A stretch of DNA of 64,000 nucleotides, from positions 682,001 to 746,000 of the forward strand of contig JAYJMM010000064.1 in NCBI GenBank assembly GCA_037349105.1, given 5' to 3'. Source of the stretch: Limnomonas spitsbergensis (lineage: Eukaryota > Chlorophyta > Chlorophyceae > Chlamydomonadales). A model generated the notes under the pieces. It was not told the origin of the DNA. It worked only from the letters and a program-made list of their open reading frames with translations, and made no database searches. Positions 12,398-25,100 of this stretch are shown here, one piece after another. The position numbers and the translations under genes were made by a program. Positions within the stretch are counted from its first letter, which is position 1. Each line of letters opens with the position of its first letter.

Positions 12398-12832
12398 CGG
12401 TTCTGGGGAGACTTCCTCATCAACGTGAAGATCGCCCTCATCAGTGGGACACTTGTGATTTTTGGAATGTTTGTGTTAGTGAGGATTGCCTACCAATCGA
12501 ATGATAATATGCCTACTTGCACTGCTAAGACTGCCCTGTTAATGACATTGATTGTGTATATACCCTCTTGCCAGGCTCTTGTACGGGCACACCATGAATA
12601 CGGTGCCTGGGTTTTTGGCCCGGAATGCCTCAAGTTCTTCGCACGGATCTGGAACTACTTCGTTTGTGTACTCGTGGGCTACTGCCTCTTCCGAAAGAAG
12701 CTCCCCCCATGGCATGTGAGCCTCTCGGCGTGCATCCAGTCGGCATCCGAGTCCCCCAACGTCATGCTGACACCCGAGCCCCCCAACGTCCCACTTGCAC
12801 CTGAGCCCCCCAACGTCCTGCTCGCACCCTAG
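12398..12832 (+). CDS. Possible exon(s) of a hydrophobic protein with PPNV repeats
   Basis: A polypyrimidine-preceded acceptor (TTTTGTACCTAG|CGG) opens a frame reading RFWGDFLINVKIALISG, then a hydrophobic stretch (TLVIFGMFVLVRIAY). It ends in Pro-rich 9-residue repeats (PEPPNVPLA) at a stop at 12832, and the repeat frame continues past that stop to about 13060 with one more stop. An internal intron (TTA|GTGAGG to TTGCCAG|GCT, about 12477-12572) would also keep the frame. An upstream exon ending TTCTTG|GTACGT near 12268 fits in phase. No family is recognised and the model is tentative. Confidence 0.25.
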   Translation, partial: RFWGDFLINVKIALISGTLVIFGMFVLVRIAYQSNDNMPTCTAKTALLMTLIVYIPSCQALVRAHHEYGAWVFGPECLKFFARIWNYFVCVLVGYCLFRKKLPPWHVSLSACIQSASESPNVMLTPEPPNVPLAPEPPNVLLAP

Positions 12833-12975
12833 CCCCCCAACGTCCCGCCGGTACCTGAGCCCCCCAACGTCCCCCTGGCACCCAAGCCCCCCAACGTCCC
12901 GCCGGTACCTGAGTCCCCCAACGTCCCGCCGGCACCCGAGCCCCCCAACGTCCCGCCGGCACCCTAGCCCCCCAT
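12745..12975. repeat. 27-bp minisatellite, about 8 copies
   Basis: The unit CCCCCCAACGTCCCGCC plus GGTACCTGAG recurs with a 27-bp period, which keeps the frame. It encodes PPNVPPAPE on the plus strand and a Gly/Arg/Asp-rich peptide on the minus strand. Two units carry TAG in the plus frame. Confidence 0.8.
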
Positions 12976-12989
12976 CGTCCCGCCGGTGG

Positions 12990-13045
12990 CCAGCGTTGCT
13001 GCGCATGTCAATGACGTTACACCTCTGGGCCCTGCTGCTGCGCAT
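12990..13045 (-). repeat. Dispersed repeat family 2, copy 1
   Basis: On the minus strand: GCAGGGCCCAGAGGTGTAAC then GTCATTGACATG. Two further copies lie at 39654-39692 and 39851-39885 (plus strand, GGGCCCATAGGTGTAACGTC). The flanks differ, so this is a short mobile-element piece or shared motif. Confidence 0.45.
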
Positions 13046-13049
13046 GTGA

Positions 13050-14683
13050 CGGTACCAACGCCATAGTTAGCAGGAACGGGTCTCTATGAGTATAGCAGGC
13101 AGTGGGCCGAAGGCCAGAATATGTGAATTTTGCAAGAAACGCTAGGACGTGGAGCAGCGGAGTACGGGAGTGAATAGCAAGCCATGTGGGCCATGCTGAT
13201 CCAGCTGGATCTGGCGTGCTATAAGGTTATTAAGGTAAAAAGGGGGGCACTAGGTCCCGCTAATAAGCAATAAAGTATTTCTTCAAGAAGCTAGCAACGC
13301 TGGGTACCGCTGAGACGGAAGGCGGCAGCGGCCCGTGTGTGTGTGAGGCGCCATGAAGCTTAGCCAGAGCTGAGGCATGGAGGATGTGGCAAATGATGAT
13401 AATGACCAAGTAGAAGTGTACCGCTGCTCCTCCTGTGTCTTGTAGGCCGGCTATCAAAGGCGCAGTGGGGCGAGAGCAGCGGAGAATTATATTTCCTTAT
13501 TTCTCTGGAGGGCTGTGGCGCCCAACGAGCTGAAACAGTTTTAGAGTGAAACATGCATGGGAAGGGCTGGCTGGCTGATTGCGCTTTTTGTGCCCGGATC
13601 AGGCCAAGTGTTTCATGAGCAACTAGAAGATGTGGATTTTACTGAACGCATGAGCGTGACCACAGTTGGCTGCTGAAGCAGGTGGATTATCTGTTTTCAA
13701 GACTGTCTGGTTTGCAGGCAGGTGCATAGGAAGTTTCAAGTTGTTGACGAAATGAACATATCTGAATGAGTTTTTATAACCACCCCAAATCCGGCTCCCA
13801 CGTCATGCCTGAGGGGATTACCACGAGTTAAGTGGTAGGGGTGGTACCCACGAGAAAGGGGCACCCGAGTAGGCCGAAACAGTAGACGTAGCCTTGGACT
13901 AGGGTTGTCTTGCTACCGGGGTTCCTGGTTCAAGCCATCTATATAATGGGCGGTTCAACTCAGGGTTCCCGGGAGTAGAATCACAGTGAGGTACTTTACC
14001 TGTGAGGAGGACGCTGTCTGGGCCTACGATAAGGCAGCCCATTACCTACAAGGCCAGTAAATAGACTCATTTAACAACCAAGCAACGATGATTTTACAAG
14101 CGGAAATCTTGGACTGGTTACCCTTCAGCTAGGCTCAATTTTAAGGATGAAGAGCCAGCCCAACCAGATGCCGCCATCATAGCCAGGATCAACATCTTGA
14201 GGGCAGCCGGGGAGATCAAGGCCAAAGCCCAGCCCAGGTCCTCAATCCCAAGGCAGATACAAGATCCTGCCACTCTGGCATCTTGCACTGGGTCAGTGTT
14301 CGGATTTTTTTTGGTACGAAACATGAAGGCTTGTCCTGACAAACCAATCCAACAAACCAATCCAAATGCCAATTAACTTAATGAAGGACGAAACAATCCA
14401 AGGGAGCTTCATACAAAAAAAATTGAACATGGCAATGAAATAAAAATAACATGTTTAGGTGGAAACCCTGACCCAACCTCTCCAAATGGAAGGCCACCTA
14501 CGCGGCAGTCAAATTGACCTCCCTCTCCCCCTATCATCGCACAACATTGGCAGGAGTTATATTCCCATAACTTATCATACAGTATTAAACTTGCGCCAGT
14601 TAGAGTTGGAGTCGCATCATACCCATTCGACGCCATGCCGGTGTGCCTCATCAGACTCCGCAAGGATTGAAGTCCAGTCCTGG
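13050..14683. other. No gene recognised; one hydrophobic ORF
   Basis: A minus-strand frame at 14118-14372 has a hydrophobic run (LGWALALISPAALKMLIL), but there is no ATG-based or splice-supported model. The 13790-14060 stretch, with TATATAATGGG near 13940, has an LTR-like feel, but I found no second copy and no terminal TG..CA pair. Confidence 0.3.
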
Positions 14684-14995
14684 ACAGTCCGGTCATGTAC
14701 AGTACGGTCCTGTACAGTACGGTCCTGTACAGTGAAGTCCGGTCCTGTACAGTCCGGTCATGTACAGTCCTGTCCTGTCCAGTACAGTACGGTCCTGTCA
14801 AGTACAGTACGGTCCTGTACAGTACGGTCCTTTACAGTACAGTACGGTCCTGTACAGTACGGTCATGTACAATACAGTACGGTCCTGTACAGTACGGCCC
14901 TGTACATTACGGTCCTGTACAGTACGGTCCTGTACAGTACAGTACGGTCCTGTACCGTACGGTCCTGTACAGTACGGTCCTGTACAGTGAAGATA
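14684..14995. repeat. 15-bp GTAC-rich minisatellite, about 20 copies
   Basis: The unit GGTCCTGTACAGTAC repeats with small variants. Each copy carries the palindrome TGTACA, so the array is rich in self-complementary sites. It lies just past the 3' end of pherophorin-like gene B. GTAC-rich tracts also occur at 31205-31280 and 42860-43150. Confidence 0.85.
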
Positions 14996-15010
14996 CAGTC
15001 TGAAGCTTCA

Positions 15011-15015
15011 TTACA
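15011..15015 (-). promoter_or_regulatory. Candidate polyadenylation signal TGTAA
   Basis: TGTAA, the volvocine-algal polyadenylation signal, is found on the minus strand about 60 nt after the stop codon of gene B (15077). Position and strand fit a short 3' UTR. Confidence 0.45.
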
Positions 15016-15076
15016 CGCCCCCAACGGTATGCGCAAACCTCCAGGAAAAGCCGCCTTGTCACCGGTGTTGCAGCAT

Positions 15077-16123
15077 TCAATTTGAGTCAGACTCCTCTAC
15101 ATTCATGGAGTGAAGAACTGAGTCATCAACAACTGAGTAATAAACTGATGAGTCATCGACAGCTGTGCCATCACCAGCTGAGTCATCAATTGCTGGTAGC
15201 AGTATGCGAGGCCCGAAGATGGGTCGTGTGGGCGGAGGCGGCGGGGAAGGTGTTTGTCGAGGTGGGTGCAAAAAGGGCGTTGAGGGGGAAATTGTATCTA
15301 GGGGAGCGGAGGGGAAGTCTGGTCGAAAGGGTGGAGAGGGGGCTGGTGGGGGTGAGGGTGACGGAGAAGGGGCGGGTGGGGGTGAGGTAGGGCTTGAGGA
15401 TGGAGGGGGTGCTGGTGGGGGTGGGGAAGGGGGGCGTGGGGGTGGGGGGGGGAGGGGGTGAAGATAATACTGGTGATTGGGTCCTGGGAGGGAGAGGGGC
15501 TGAAGAGGGGGGAGGGAAGGAGGGACGTTTGGGGGAGGGAGGTGAGGGGGGAGAGGGGGAAGGGGAGGGAGGTCGGTGAGGAAAGGGAGGGAAGGGGGGG
15601 AGGGAAGGGAGGCTGGGGAGGAGAGGGAGGCGACGGTGGGGGAGAGGGGGGAGAGGGGGGTGCCGGAGGAGGGAAGGGGGGAAAGTGGGGGGGCGGGAGG
15701 CAACGGCGGGGATGAGGGGCGAGAGGAATGCGAAGGAGGAGGGGAGGGTGGCAACGGTGGTGGCATTGGCAACGGGCTGGGTGAGGGGAGTGGTGGGTGC
15801 GGTTCAGGAGTTGGGCTGAGTCTCACTGGTGGGATCTGAAGTGGTGATGGCCAGTACCAGGTAAAGCGTGAGGGCGACCGGGGCGCTTCAGGAGACGGGG
15901 GCGGCGACAGAGGCACCGGCGGTGGCGGGGGGAGACCGGGCGGCAGCGGCGGCGGCGGTGGTGACTGTGGCGGTGATTTGCTGCTGGCTACCCCTCCCCC
16001 GTTAATGTTTCCGAAGGAGGCGGTTGGGATGCTTGCAATGCCTGCCGGGCAACACTCGTAGGGGTTGCTGCCCTTCTCGTCATAAAGGGCGTACTCCAGC
16101 ACGTCGGGCCAGCGGGACCAGGC
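15077..16123 (-). CDS. Gene B exon 6: end of pherophorin domain and Pro-rich rod
   Basis: Opens at GGACAG|GCCTGG in phase 0 and runs to a stop at 15077 (348 residues). It starts AWSRWPDVLEYALYDEKG then NPYECCP, closing the pherophorin domain. A long Pro/Ser-rich rod follows (PPPPSP, PSPSPSPPPAP), then an acidic tail (AIDDSAGDGTAVDDSSV) with no second globular domain. A decayed copy of its 5' edge lies at 17603-17666. Confidence 0.85.
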   Translation of the reverse strand, partial: AWSRWPDVLEYALYDEKGSNPYECCPAGIASIPTASFGNINGGGVASSKSPPQSPPPPPLPPGLPPPPPVPLSPPPSPEAPRSPSRFTWYWPSPLQIPPVRLSPTPEPHPPLPSPSPLPMPPPLPPSPPPSHSSRPSSPPLPPAPPLSPLPSSGTPLSPLSPTVASLSSPASLPSPPSLPFLTDLPPLPPLPPHLPPPNVPPSLPPLQPLSLPGPNHQYYLHPLPPPPPRPPSPPPPAPPPSSSPTSPPPAPSPSPSPPPAPSPPFRPDFPSAPLDTISPSTPFLHPPRQTPSPPPPPTRPIFGPRILLPAIDDSAGDGTAVDDSSVYYSVVDDSVLHSMNVEESDSN

Positions 16124-19100
16124 CTGTCCGAAGTCAAGCACTTGGGGATTAGCTCAATATAAAAACAGTCATACAAAACGTTGGCCCTGTCTTTCTCATG
16201 ATGTAGGTGCGGGTCGGCGATGTAATTTATATGCCCTCAAATATAAATTATATAATCTGTATATACACATTACATAATATTAATCCAGGAAAAAGTTGCC
16301 AGAATTTCTCTAGTTTGGGGGTGTGGGTCTGTCTTGATGAGTACATTCAGAGCTTTGTCCCTCCCTCCCTTCTGCTCCCTTGTTGCCCCTCCCCCTTCTG
16401 CTCCCTTCTTGTCCCCCCCCCCCTTCTGCTCCCTTGTTGCCCCTCCCCCTTCTGCTCCCTTCTTGTCCCCCCCCCCCTTCTGCTCCCTTCTTGCTGTATA
16501 AGTACATTCAGGATATGCTGCTAACTCGCCCCATCCACAAAATGCAGCTAACTCGCCCCATCCACAAAATGCAGCTAACTCGCCCCATCCACAAAATGCT
16601 AGGTGAGACAAGGGATCTGGCGTTTGCGTGATCTGATTGGTCTAGCCTTCGTCGCGCCTCCAACCTTTGAAGCTCGCCCGACGTTTAACGTGCAGTGAAC
16701 ATTACTCCCTCATTCTTTGAGCATGCCGTATTGATCATGTTGCCGTATTTCGGTGTCTACCTCTCTATAGGGGGGGCCGTACTTTTGTGCCGTGAATCGG
16801 TATCTGCAATTAAGAGCAGCCGATCAAAAAGCTTTCATGCTAAATCAACATAAACACGATTTAATTCACGTGGTTCGCGGAATCGCGGGCCTGAACCCTA
16901 ACAAGTTCACCAGTTCAGTCGAACCAAGACAACCGTGACTACCAGTGTAAGGTAGCATCCGGGGAAGACGGGCTTGCAAGAGCTGCGGCACAATGCCAGC
17001 GCAGCATCCTTCTTGGCCTGTGCCGGCAGGGCTGCCAGCGCCGCCTGCGTCTTGGCTCGCTTCTCCAGCGCTGCTTTCTGCCTTCTGCAGGGCCTTGTCG
17101 CTCCTCTCCCTCTCAGCCGCCAGCCTTGCCTGATTCTTGGCCTGTGCCGCCAGCGCCGCCTGGTTCTCAGCCTCTGCAAGGCTTTCTGGGGCTTTTGAGG
17201 GTCGCCTGCTGCGCTGCACAATTGCCTGAATGCGCCTTGAACGAAGCAGCTGGGTTGCACGGCATCAAATTCTGCATGCAGCCTTTGCACTGAAGGTAAC
17301 AGCACGGTGCGCCTGGCCGGAGACTCCTTATACATCACGCAGATGTTTTAATACTTGTGAGGAATTCTCTAGACAGTTTACTGTATAGCGTTGGATGCAA
17401 ACGCGAGCGCTTCTCTTAGAAGTAGCTGACAGCTGGCAGTAGCTGAAAAGCCGTATTTACGCGTTTTTAACGCAACATTTTGGGATGTCTTCGAATTAAT
17501 GTAATTTATATAAAATGAGCAGGTCTTGATTAGAATTTACAATCGAATGTATATAATGTATACCGTTAGTTTATACAAATCAATATAAATTTGCCGACCC
17601 CTACACATAGAGCATATTCTAGCATGTCAGGCCATCGGGACCAGGCCCATGCAAAGCCAAGCAAATAGGGTTTCGGATTTGGGTTGCTTGGGGGGGCCTT
17701 GTCTTGTTTAGTATCTAGATATTTGTTTAGTATCTAGATATTTGTTTAGTATATAGATATTTGTTTAGTATCTAGATATTTGTTTAGTATCTAGATATTT
17801 GATAATAATCTAGATATTTGTTTAGTATCTAGATATTTGTTTTCTGTCAGGCAAGGAAGGAGAACATGCCCCTCGTGGTGATTAAAAGTGAAACTGAACC
17901 CTACAAAAAAACAAACGTCTACTTAGCTACAGAGACAAGTTATCAGAGGTACTGCTGCACAGCACGAAAAACGTACGGCAGAGTTGTCAGGTGTGTGACT
18001 TTTCAGAGGGCAGGTGCAGGTGCGGACGGGGTCACCTGGACCCCATGCGAACCCCCTCGCCATGTTGCAGGATTTCAAAATATTATCACAACTCTATCGC
18101 TGGCCAAGTGCGTGTTGTTAATGATGCGTATCAAATTGCTCATAGAGAAGCGAAGCTGCAGCTGTCTCGTGACACCCTACGTCATCCGCTGTGAGATCCA
18201 GTCTGGACAGCTGAGTTTCTCATTTAAACGCTCACCATACCTGGTTTTGTTTTAGTTTGCAGCGCCTACCATATCTCTCTTTCATGCAATTCACAGTCTA
18301 ATTTTCTAGAATCAAGCTTTCAGGTTCAGGATTAAGATCAGAAAACAATACAAACCCAAAACCCTCTTCATTGAAATTAACTCGTTTCCATACCATACGT
18401 TAATTGTGGGTTTGTGCAAAAGGGTCCATTTACAGTGGCGGGTTTATTGGTAAAACCAACCAGGCACTCGACCAGCGCACCTATTGTTCTTATACAAAGG
18501 ACCTTGTGTGAAGGTCGACTTGCCCAAACAGGGGGAGTCAAAGGAGTGCATATGTGCAGATACACAGCGCTATTCATTTTTCCAATGGTCATTCACCTGT
18601 CACGCCCACACACCTCGATGGTTGGGCCCTGCGTGCCCATGGTCTGACGAACCCGCCGACCCTGGGCCCATACACCTATATTCATATTATCAATTGGTAT
18701 TCATCTGTACGTGCCCACACACCTCGATGGTTGGACATGGCATGCCCAGGGTCAGACACACCCGAAGGCCCTGGGCCCATTGGGGCGTCATTTGCAGGTT
18801 GGTGAGCTTCAACACCTGTAGGCAGCATTATTACAAAATAAGGTCATTGAATAAATTATGAATGTTTGAACGATTCATGGCGGGCAAGGTGTGTACTAAG
18901 TGGTTCGAGGCCCAGGGAGCATTAGGGTGTTATCTGCAGGCTGGTGAGTTTCAGGACCTGCGGGCAGCATTATCACAGAATCATATCAGTAGATCAATTA
19001 GCAATATTAAAATAAATGGGAAGGAAAGGCAAGTGCCTCAAGACTGAAGGCCCTGGGCCCACTGTGGGCATCATCTGTAAGCTAGGGAGTTTCAGGATCT

Positions 19101-22100
19101 GCGGGCAGCATAATAAAACAATTGAATCAGTGAATGAATGATAAGTATTTGAACGAGTCATGGCCGGCAAGGTATGTGCATTGTGGTCTGAGGCCTTGGG
19201 CCCACTGAGGTGTCATCTGCAGGCTGTTGAGCTTCAGGACCTGCGGGCGAAAAAATAAAACAACTACATCAGTGATTAAATTAGAAGTATTCGAACCGTT
19301 CATGGCACGTGAGGTGCATGCTTTTGGTCTGAGGTACAGGGAGCATTGGGGCGTCATCTGCAGGCTAGTAAGTTTGAGGACCTGTGGGCAGCATAATTAA
19401 ATAATTAGATCAGTCAATCAATTACCGTACTGTCAGTCTCATTTGGTGTCACTTATGGTTTCTCAAATTGAAACCACTGCTGACAATCCGGTAGCAATAC
19501 AAGAAAAAAGGGGAGGACAGGCGAGTGCCTCAAAGCCGAAGGTCCTGAGCCCACTGGGATGTCATCTGCAGGTGAGAGAGCTTCAGTAAATCCGTTAACA
19601 ATCCAAGAATAAAGGGGAGGACAGGCGAGTGCCTCAATACCGAAGGTCCTGGTAGCTTTGAGCCGTCACCTGCAGGCTAGTACGTTTCAGGACACCAGTG
19701 GGTGGGGAAATACAATAATTAAAGCAGTTAATAGATTATAAGCACTAGTATCCGAACGATTCTTGGCAAGGTGTGTGATTTTTTATCTGAGATCCTGGGC
19801 CGTCATCTGCAGGTTAGTGAGTTTCAGGGCCTGTGGGATCCCTGGGCCGTCATCTGCAGGTTGGTGAGTTTCAGGGCCTGTGACATCCCTGGGCCGTCAT
19901 CTGCAGGTTGGTGAGTTTCAGGGCCTGTGGGATCCCTGGGCCGTCATCTGCAGGTTAGTGAGTTTCAGGGCCTGTGGGATCCCTGGGCCGTCATCTGCAG
20001 GTTGGTGAGTTTCAGGGCCTGTGGGATCCCTGGGCCGTCATCTGCAGGTTAGTGAGTTTCAGGGCCTGTGGGATCCCTGGGCCGTCATCTGCAGGTTAGT
20101 GAGTTTCAGGGCCTGTGGGGACCCTGGGCCGTCATCTGCAGGTTAGTGAGTTTCAGGGCATGTGTGATCCCTGGGCCGTCATCTGCATGTTAGTGAGTTT
20201 CAGGGCCTGTGGGATCCCTGGGCCGTCATCTGCAGGTTAGTGAGTTTCAGGGCATGTGGGATCCCTGGGCCGTCATCTGCAGGTGAGTGAGTTTCAGGGC
20301 CTGTGGGATCCCTGTGCCGTCATCTGCAGGTTAGTGAGTTTCAGGGCATGTGTGATCCCTGGGCCGTCATCTGCAGGTTAGTGAGTTTCAGAGCCTGTGG
20401 GATCCCTGGGCCGTCATCTGCATGTTAGTGAGTCTCAGGACCTGTGGGATCCCTGGGCCGTCATCTGCAGGTTAGTGAGTTTCAGGGCATGTGGGATCCC
20501 TGGGCCGTCATCTGCAGGTTGGTGAGTTTCAGGGCCTGTGACATCCCTGGGCCGTCATCTGCAGGTTGGTGAGTTTCAGGGCCTGTGGGATCCCTGGGCC
20601 GTCATCTGCAGGTTAGTGAGTTTCAGGGCCTGTGGGATCCCTGGGCCGTCATCTGCAGGTTGGTGAGTTTCAGGGCCTGTGGGATCCCTGGGCCGTCATC
20701 TGCAGGTTAGTGAGTTTCAGGGCCTGTGGGATCCCTGGGCCGTCATCTGCAGGTTAGTGAGTTTCAGGGCCTGTGGGGACCCTGGGCCGTCATCTGCAGG
20801 TTAGTGAGTTTCAGGGCATGTGTGATCCCTGGGCCGTCATCTGCAGGTTAGTGAGTTTCAGGGCCTGTGGGATCCCTGGGCCGTCATCTGCAGGTTAGTG
20901 AGTTTCAGGGCCTGTGGGATCCCTGGGCCGTCATCTGCAGGTGAGTGAGTTTCAGGGCCTGTGGGATCCCTGTGCCGTCATCTGCAGGTTAGTGAGTTTC
21001 AGGGCATGTGTGATCCCTGGGCCGTCATCTGCAGGTTAGTGAGTTTCAGGGCCTGTGGGATCCCTGGGCCGTCATCTGCATGTTAGTGAGTCTCAGGACC
21101 TGTGGGATCCCTGGGCCGTCATCTGCAGGTTAGTGAGTTTCAGGGCATGTGGGATCCCTGGGCCGTCATCTGCAGGTTAGTGAGTTTCAGGGCATGTGGG
21201 ATCCCTGGGCCGTCATCTGCAGGTTAGTGAGTTTCAGGGCCTGTGGGATCCCTGGGCCGTCATCTGCAGGTTAGTGAGTTTCAGGGCATGTGGGATCCCT
21301 GGGCCGTCATCTGCAGGTTAGTGAGTTTTAGGGCCTGTGGGATCCCTGGGCCATCATCTGCAGGTTAGTGAGTTTCAGGGCCTGTGGGATCCCTGGGCCG
21401 TCATCTGCAGGTTAGTGAGTTTCAGGGCCTGTGGGATCCCTGGGCCGTCATCTGCAGGTTAGTGAGTTTCAGGGCATGTGGGATCCCTGGGCCGTCATCT
21501 GCAGGTTGGTGAGTTTCAGGGCCTGTGGGATCCTTCATGTGGGCAAGGATGAGTTTGGGGCATACTTAAGCCCGAAACACTCGAGTTCCAAATTGTGGCA
21601 TACTCGCAAGGGATAAAGGAGAATGTTCCCACCAGGGAGTTGTTTTGCCAACGGGATTCCTGTTGGTCACCAGAAGCAGGGAGTTCTGAGTGAGTTCTTG
21701 TTGAAGAGCGCGCCGCAGGTGCTAAAGAAATTCCGATCCTAATTAATTTCGTCGTTTTTCGTTACTGCACAACTGAACCTCGGCTTTGCCACAATAGTGG
21801 TTTGGTTACTTAAACCGGTCCAACTCGTAGCCAGTTACCACCACAACAATACACATCTGGTTCCCTCCAGCTGTCAGATGCACTCTATGCACTCTCTACT
21901 GCAATCCTCGGGTTATTGCTGCTTGGCGGTCAGCTCCCTGCTGGTTTTGCGATAACAATAGGCAGCGGGGACATAAGGCAGCTCCGCTTATATTTCCGTT
22001 TGAAATTAGTACTCCTTGTATTTGGGGGGGGGGGGGCATTTCTGTCACTAACCTGCACCCCAAACATTCGAGATCCAAATAAAGCCTGGCTTTGCCCAGC

Positions 22101-25100
22101 CATACTTAGATTTATAATGTGTCTCTACCCCCCCCTCCCCCTCCCCCTCCCCCTCCCCCCCTCCCACTCCCCCTCCACTTCCCCCTCCCCCTCCCCCTCC
22201 CCCTCCCCAATTAATGATGATTGCATGTGAAGGCCTATGTACATACCTCCTCTCCCCCAACCGAGGAGGACATTGTTTGGCACGTGAAGGAGGTGGCATG
22301 GGTTTCATTGCCTTCCCTCGGATATGAATGCAAGTTTGTCTTTTGGCAAACAGCTTTCGGCATGTTCCTTGAATTATCGACGTACCACCTCCCCCCCCCT
22401 CCCCCTCCCCCTCTCCCCCCCCCCCTCCCCCTCCCCCTCTCCCCCCTCCCCCTGGTTGTGCGCACCTCCCCTCCCCCTCCCCCTCCCCCTCCCCTCCCCC
22501 TCCCCCTGCCCCTCCCCTCCCCCTCCCCCCCCCCTCCCCCTCCCCCTCTTCCCCCCTTCCGGCATGTTCCTTGAATTATCGACGTACCCCCTCCCCCCCC
22601 TCTACCCCTCCTTCTCCCCCCCCACCCTCCCCCTCCCCCTCTCCCCCCCTTCCAGCATGTTCCTTGAATTATCGACGTACCACCTCACCCCCCTCTACCC
22701 CTCCCCCTCCCCCCCCCTTCCGGCTTGTTCCTTGAATTATCGACGTACCCCCTCTCCCCCCTCCCCCTCTCCCCCCCCCCCCTTCCAGCATGTTCCTTGA
22801 ATTATCGACGTACCCCCTCTCCCCCTCCCCCTCTCCCCCCCTTCCCGCTTGTTCCTTGAATTATCGACGTACCCCCTCTCCCCCTCCCCCTCTCCCCCCC
22901 CCCCTTCCAGCATGTTCCTTGAATTATCGACGTACCCCCTCCCCCTCCCCCTCCCCCCCCCCCTTCCGGCATGTTACTTGAATTATCGACGTACCACCTC
23001 CCCCTCCCCCCCTCCCTCTCCCCCCCCCCCTTCCGGCATGTTACTTGAATTATTGACGTAACACGTCCCCCCCCACCGAAGAAGGCATAGTCCTGAAAGA
23101 TCGACGATAGTTCGGCCAAACTGCCTCAGGGTTCGGCCTTTGGCCGAACCCAACCCTTCCCGATTTCACCCTGGTTGTGCGCACCTCCTCTCCCCCCCTA
23201 CCCCTGGTTGTGCGTACCTCCCCCCCCTCCCCCTCCCCCCCTCCCCCTGGTTGTGCGTACCTCCCCCCCCTCTCCCCCTCCCCCCTCTCCCTGGTTGTGC
23301 GTACCTCCCCCCCCTCCCCCCTCCCCCCCTCCCCCTGGTTGTGCGCACCTCCCCCCCCTCCCCCCTCCCCCCCTCCCCCTGGTTGTGCGCACCTCCTCTC
23401 CCCCCTCCCCCCTCCCCCTGGTTGTGCGCACCTCCCCCCCTCCCCCCTCCCCCCCTCCCCCTGGTTGTGCGCACCTCCCCCCCCCTCCCCCCCTCCCCCT
23501 GGTTGTGCGTACCTCCCCCCCCTCCCCCCTCCCCCCCTCCCCCTGGTTGTGCGCACCTCCTCTCCCCCCCTCCCCCTGGTTGTGCGTACCTCCCCCCCCT
23601 CCCCCCTCCCCCCCTCCCCCTGGTTGTGCGCACCTCCTCTCCCCCCCTCCCCCTCCCCCCCTCCCCCTGGTTGTGCGCACCTCCTCTCCCCCCCTACCCC
23701 TGGTTGTGCGTACCTCCCTCCCCCTCCCCCTCCCCCCCTACCCCTGGTTGTGCGTACCTCCCTCCCCCTCCCCCTCCCCCCCTCCCCCTGGTTGTGCGCA
23801 CCTCCCTCCCCCTCCCCCTCCCCCCCTCCCCCTGGTTGTGCGCACCTCCTCTCCCCCCCTACCCCTGGTTGTGCGTACCTCCCCCCCCCTCCCCCTCCCC
23901 CCCTCCCCCTGGTTGTGCGCACCTCCTCTCCCCCCCTACCCCTGGTTGTGCGTACCTCCCCCCCCCTCCCCCTCCCCCCCTCCCCCTGGTTGTGCGCACC
24001 TCCTCTCCCCCCCTACCCCTGGTTGTGCGTACCTCCCCCCCCCTCCCCCTCCCCCCCTCCCCCTGGTTGTGCGTACCTCCCCCCCCCTCCCCCTCCCCCC
24101 TCCCCCTGGTTGTGCGTACCTCCCCCCCCCTCCCCCTCCCCCCTCCCCCTGGTTGTGCGTACCTCCCCCCCCCTCCCACTCCCCCCCTCCCCCTGGTTGT
24201 GCGCACCTCCTCTCCCCCCCTCCCCCTGGTTGTGCGTACCTCCCCCCCCTCCCCCTCCCCCCCTACCCCTGGTTGTGCGTACCTCCCCCCCCCTCCCCCT
24301 CCCCCCCTCCCCCTGGCTGTGCGCACCTCCTCTCCCCCCTCCCCCTCCCCCCTCCCCCTGGTTGTGCGTACCTCCCCCCCCCTCCCCCCTCCCCCCCTCC
24401 CCCTGGTTGTGCGCACCTCCTCTCCCCCCTCCCCCTCCCCCCTCCCCCTGGTTGTGCGCACCTCCTCTCCCCCCTCCCCCTCCCCCCCTCCCCCTGGTTG
24501 TGCGCACCTCCCCCCCCCTCCCCCTCCCCCCCTACCCCTGGTTGTGCGCACCTCCTCTCCCCCCTCCCCCTCCCCCTCCCCCTGGTTGTGCGCACCTCCT
24601 CTCCCCCCCTCCCCCTCCCCCCCTCCCCCTGGTTGTGCGCACCTCCTCTCCCCCCCTACCCCTGGTTGTGCGTACCTCCTCTCCCCCCTCCCCCTCCCCC
24701 CTCCCCCTGGTTGTGCGCACCTCCTCTCCCCCCTCCCCCTCCCCCCCTCCCCCTGGTTGTGTGTACCTCCCCCCCCTCTCCCCCTCCCCCCTCTCCCTGG
24801 TTGTGCGTACCTCCCCCCCCCTCCCCCTCCCCCCTCCCCCTGGTTGTGCGCACCTCCTCTCCCCCCTCCCCCTCCCCCCCTCCCCCTGGTTGTGCGTACC
24901 TCCCCCCCCCTCCCCCTCCCCCCCTACCCCTGGTTGTGCGTACCTCCCCCCCCTCCCCCTCCCCCCCTCCCCCTGGTTGTGCGCACCTCCTCTCCCCCCT
25001 CCCCCTCCCCCTCCCCCTGGTTGTGCGTACCTCCCCCCCCCTCCCCCTCCCCCCCTACCCCTGGTTGTGCGTACCTCCCCCCCCCTCCCCCTCCCCCCCT

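Noticed and set aside
13790..14060. LTR-like segment with a TATA-like motif
   Set aside because: I found no second copy, no TG..CA ends and no target duplication.
17866..18255. Plus-strand frame of 129 codons
   Set aside because: It lies antisense within gene B intron 5, with no motif and no splice support.
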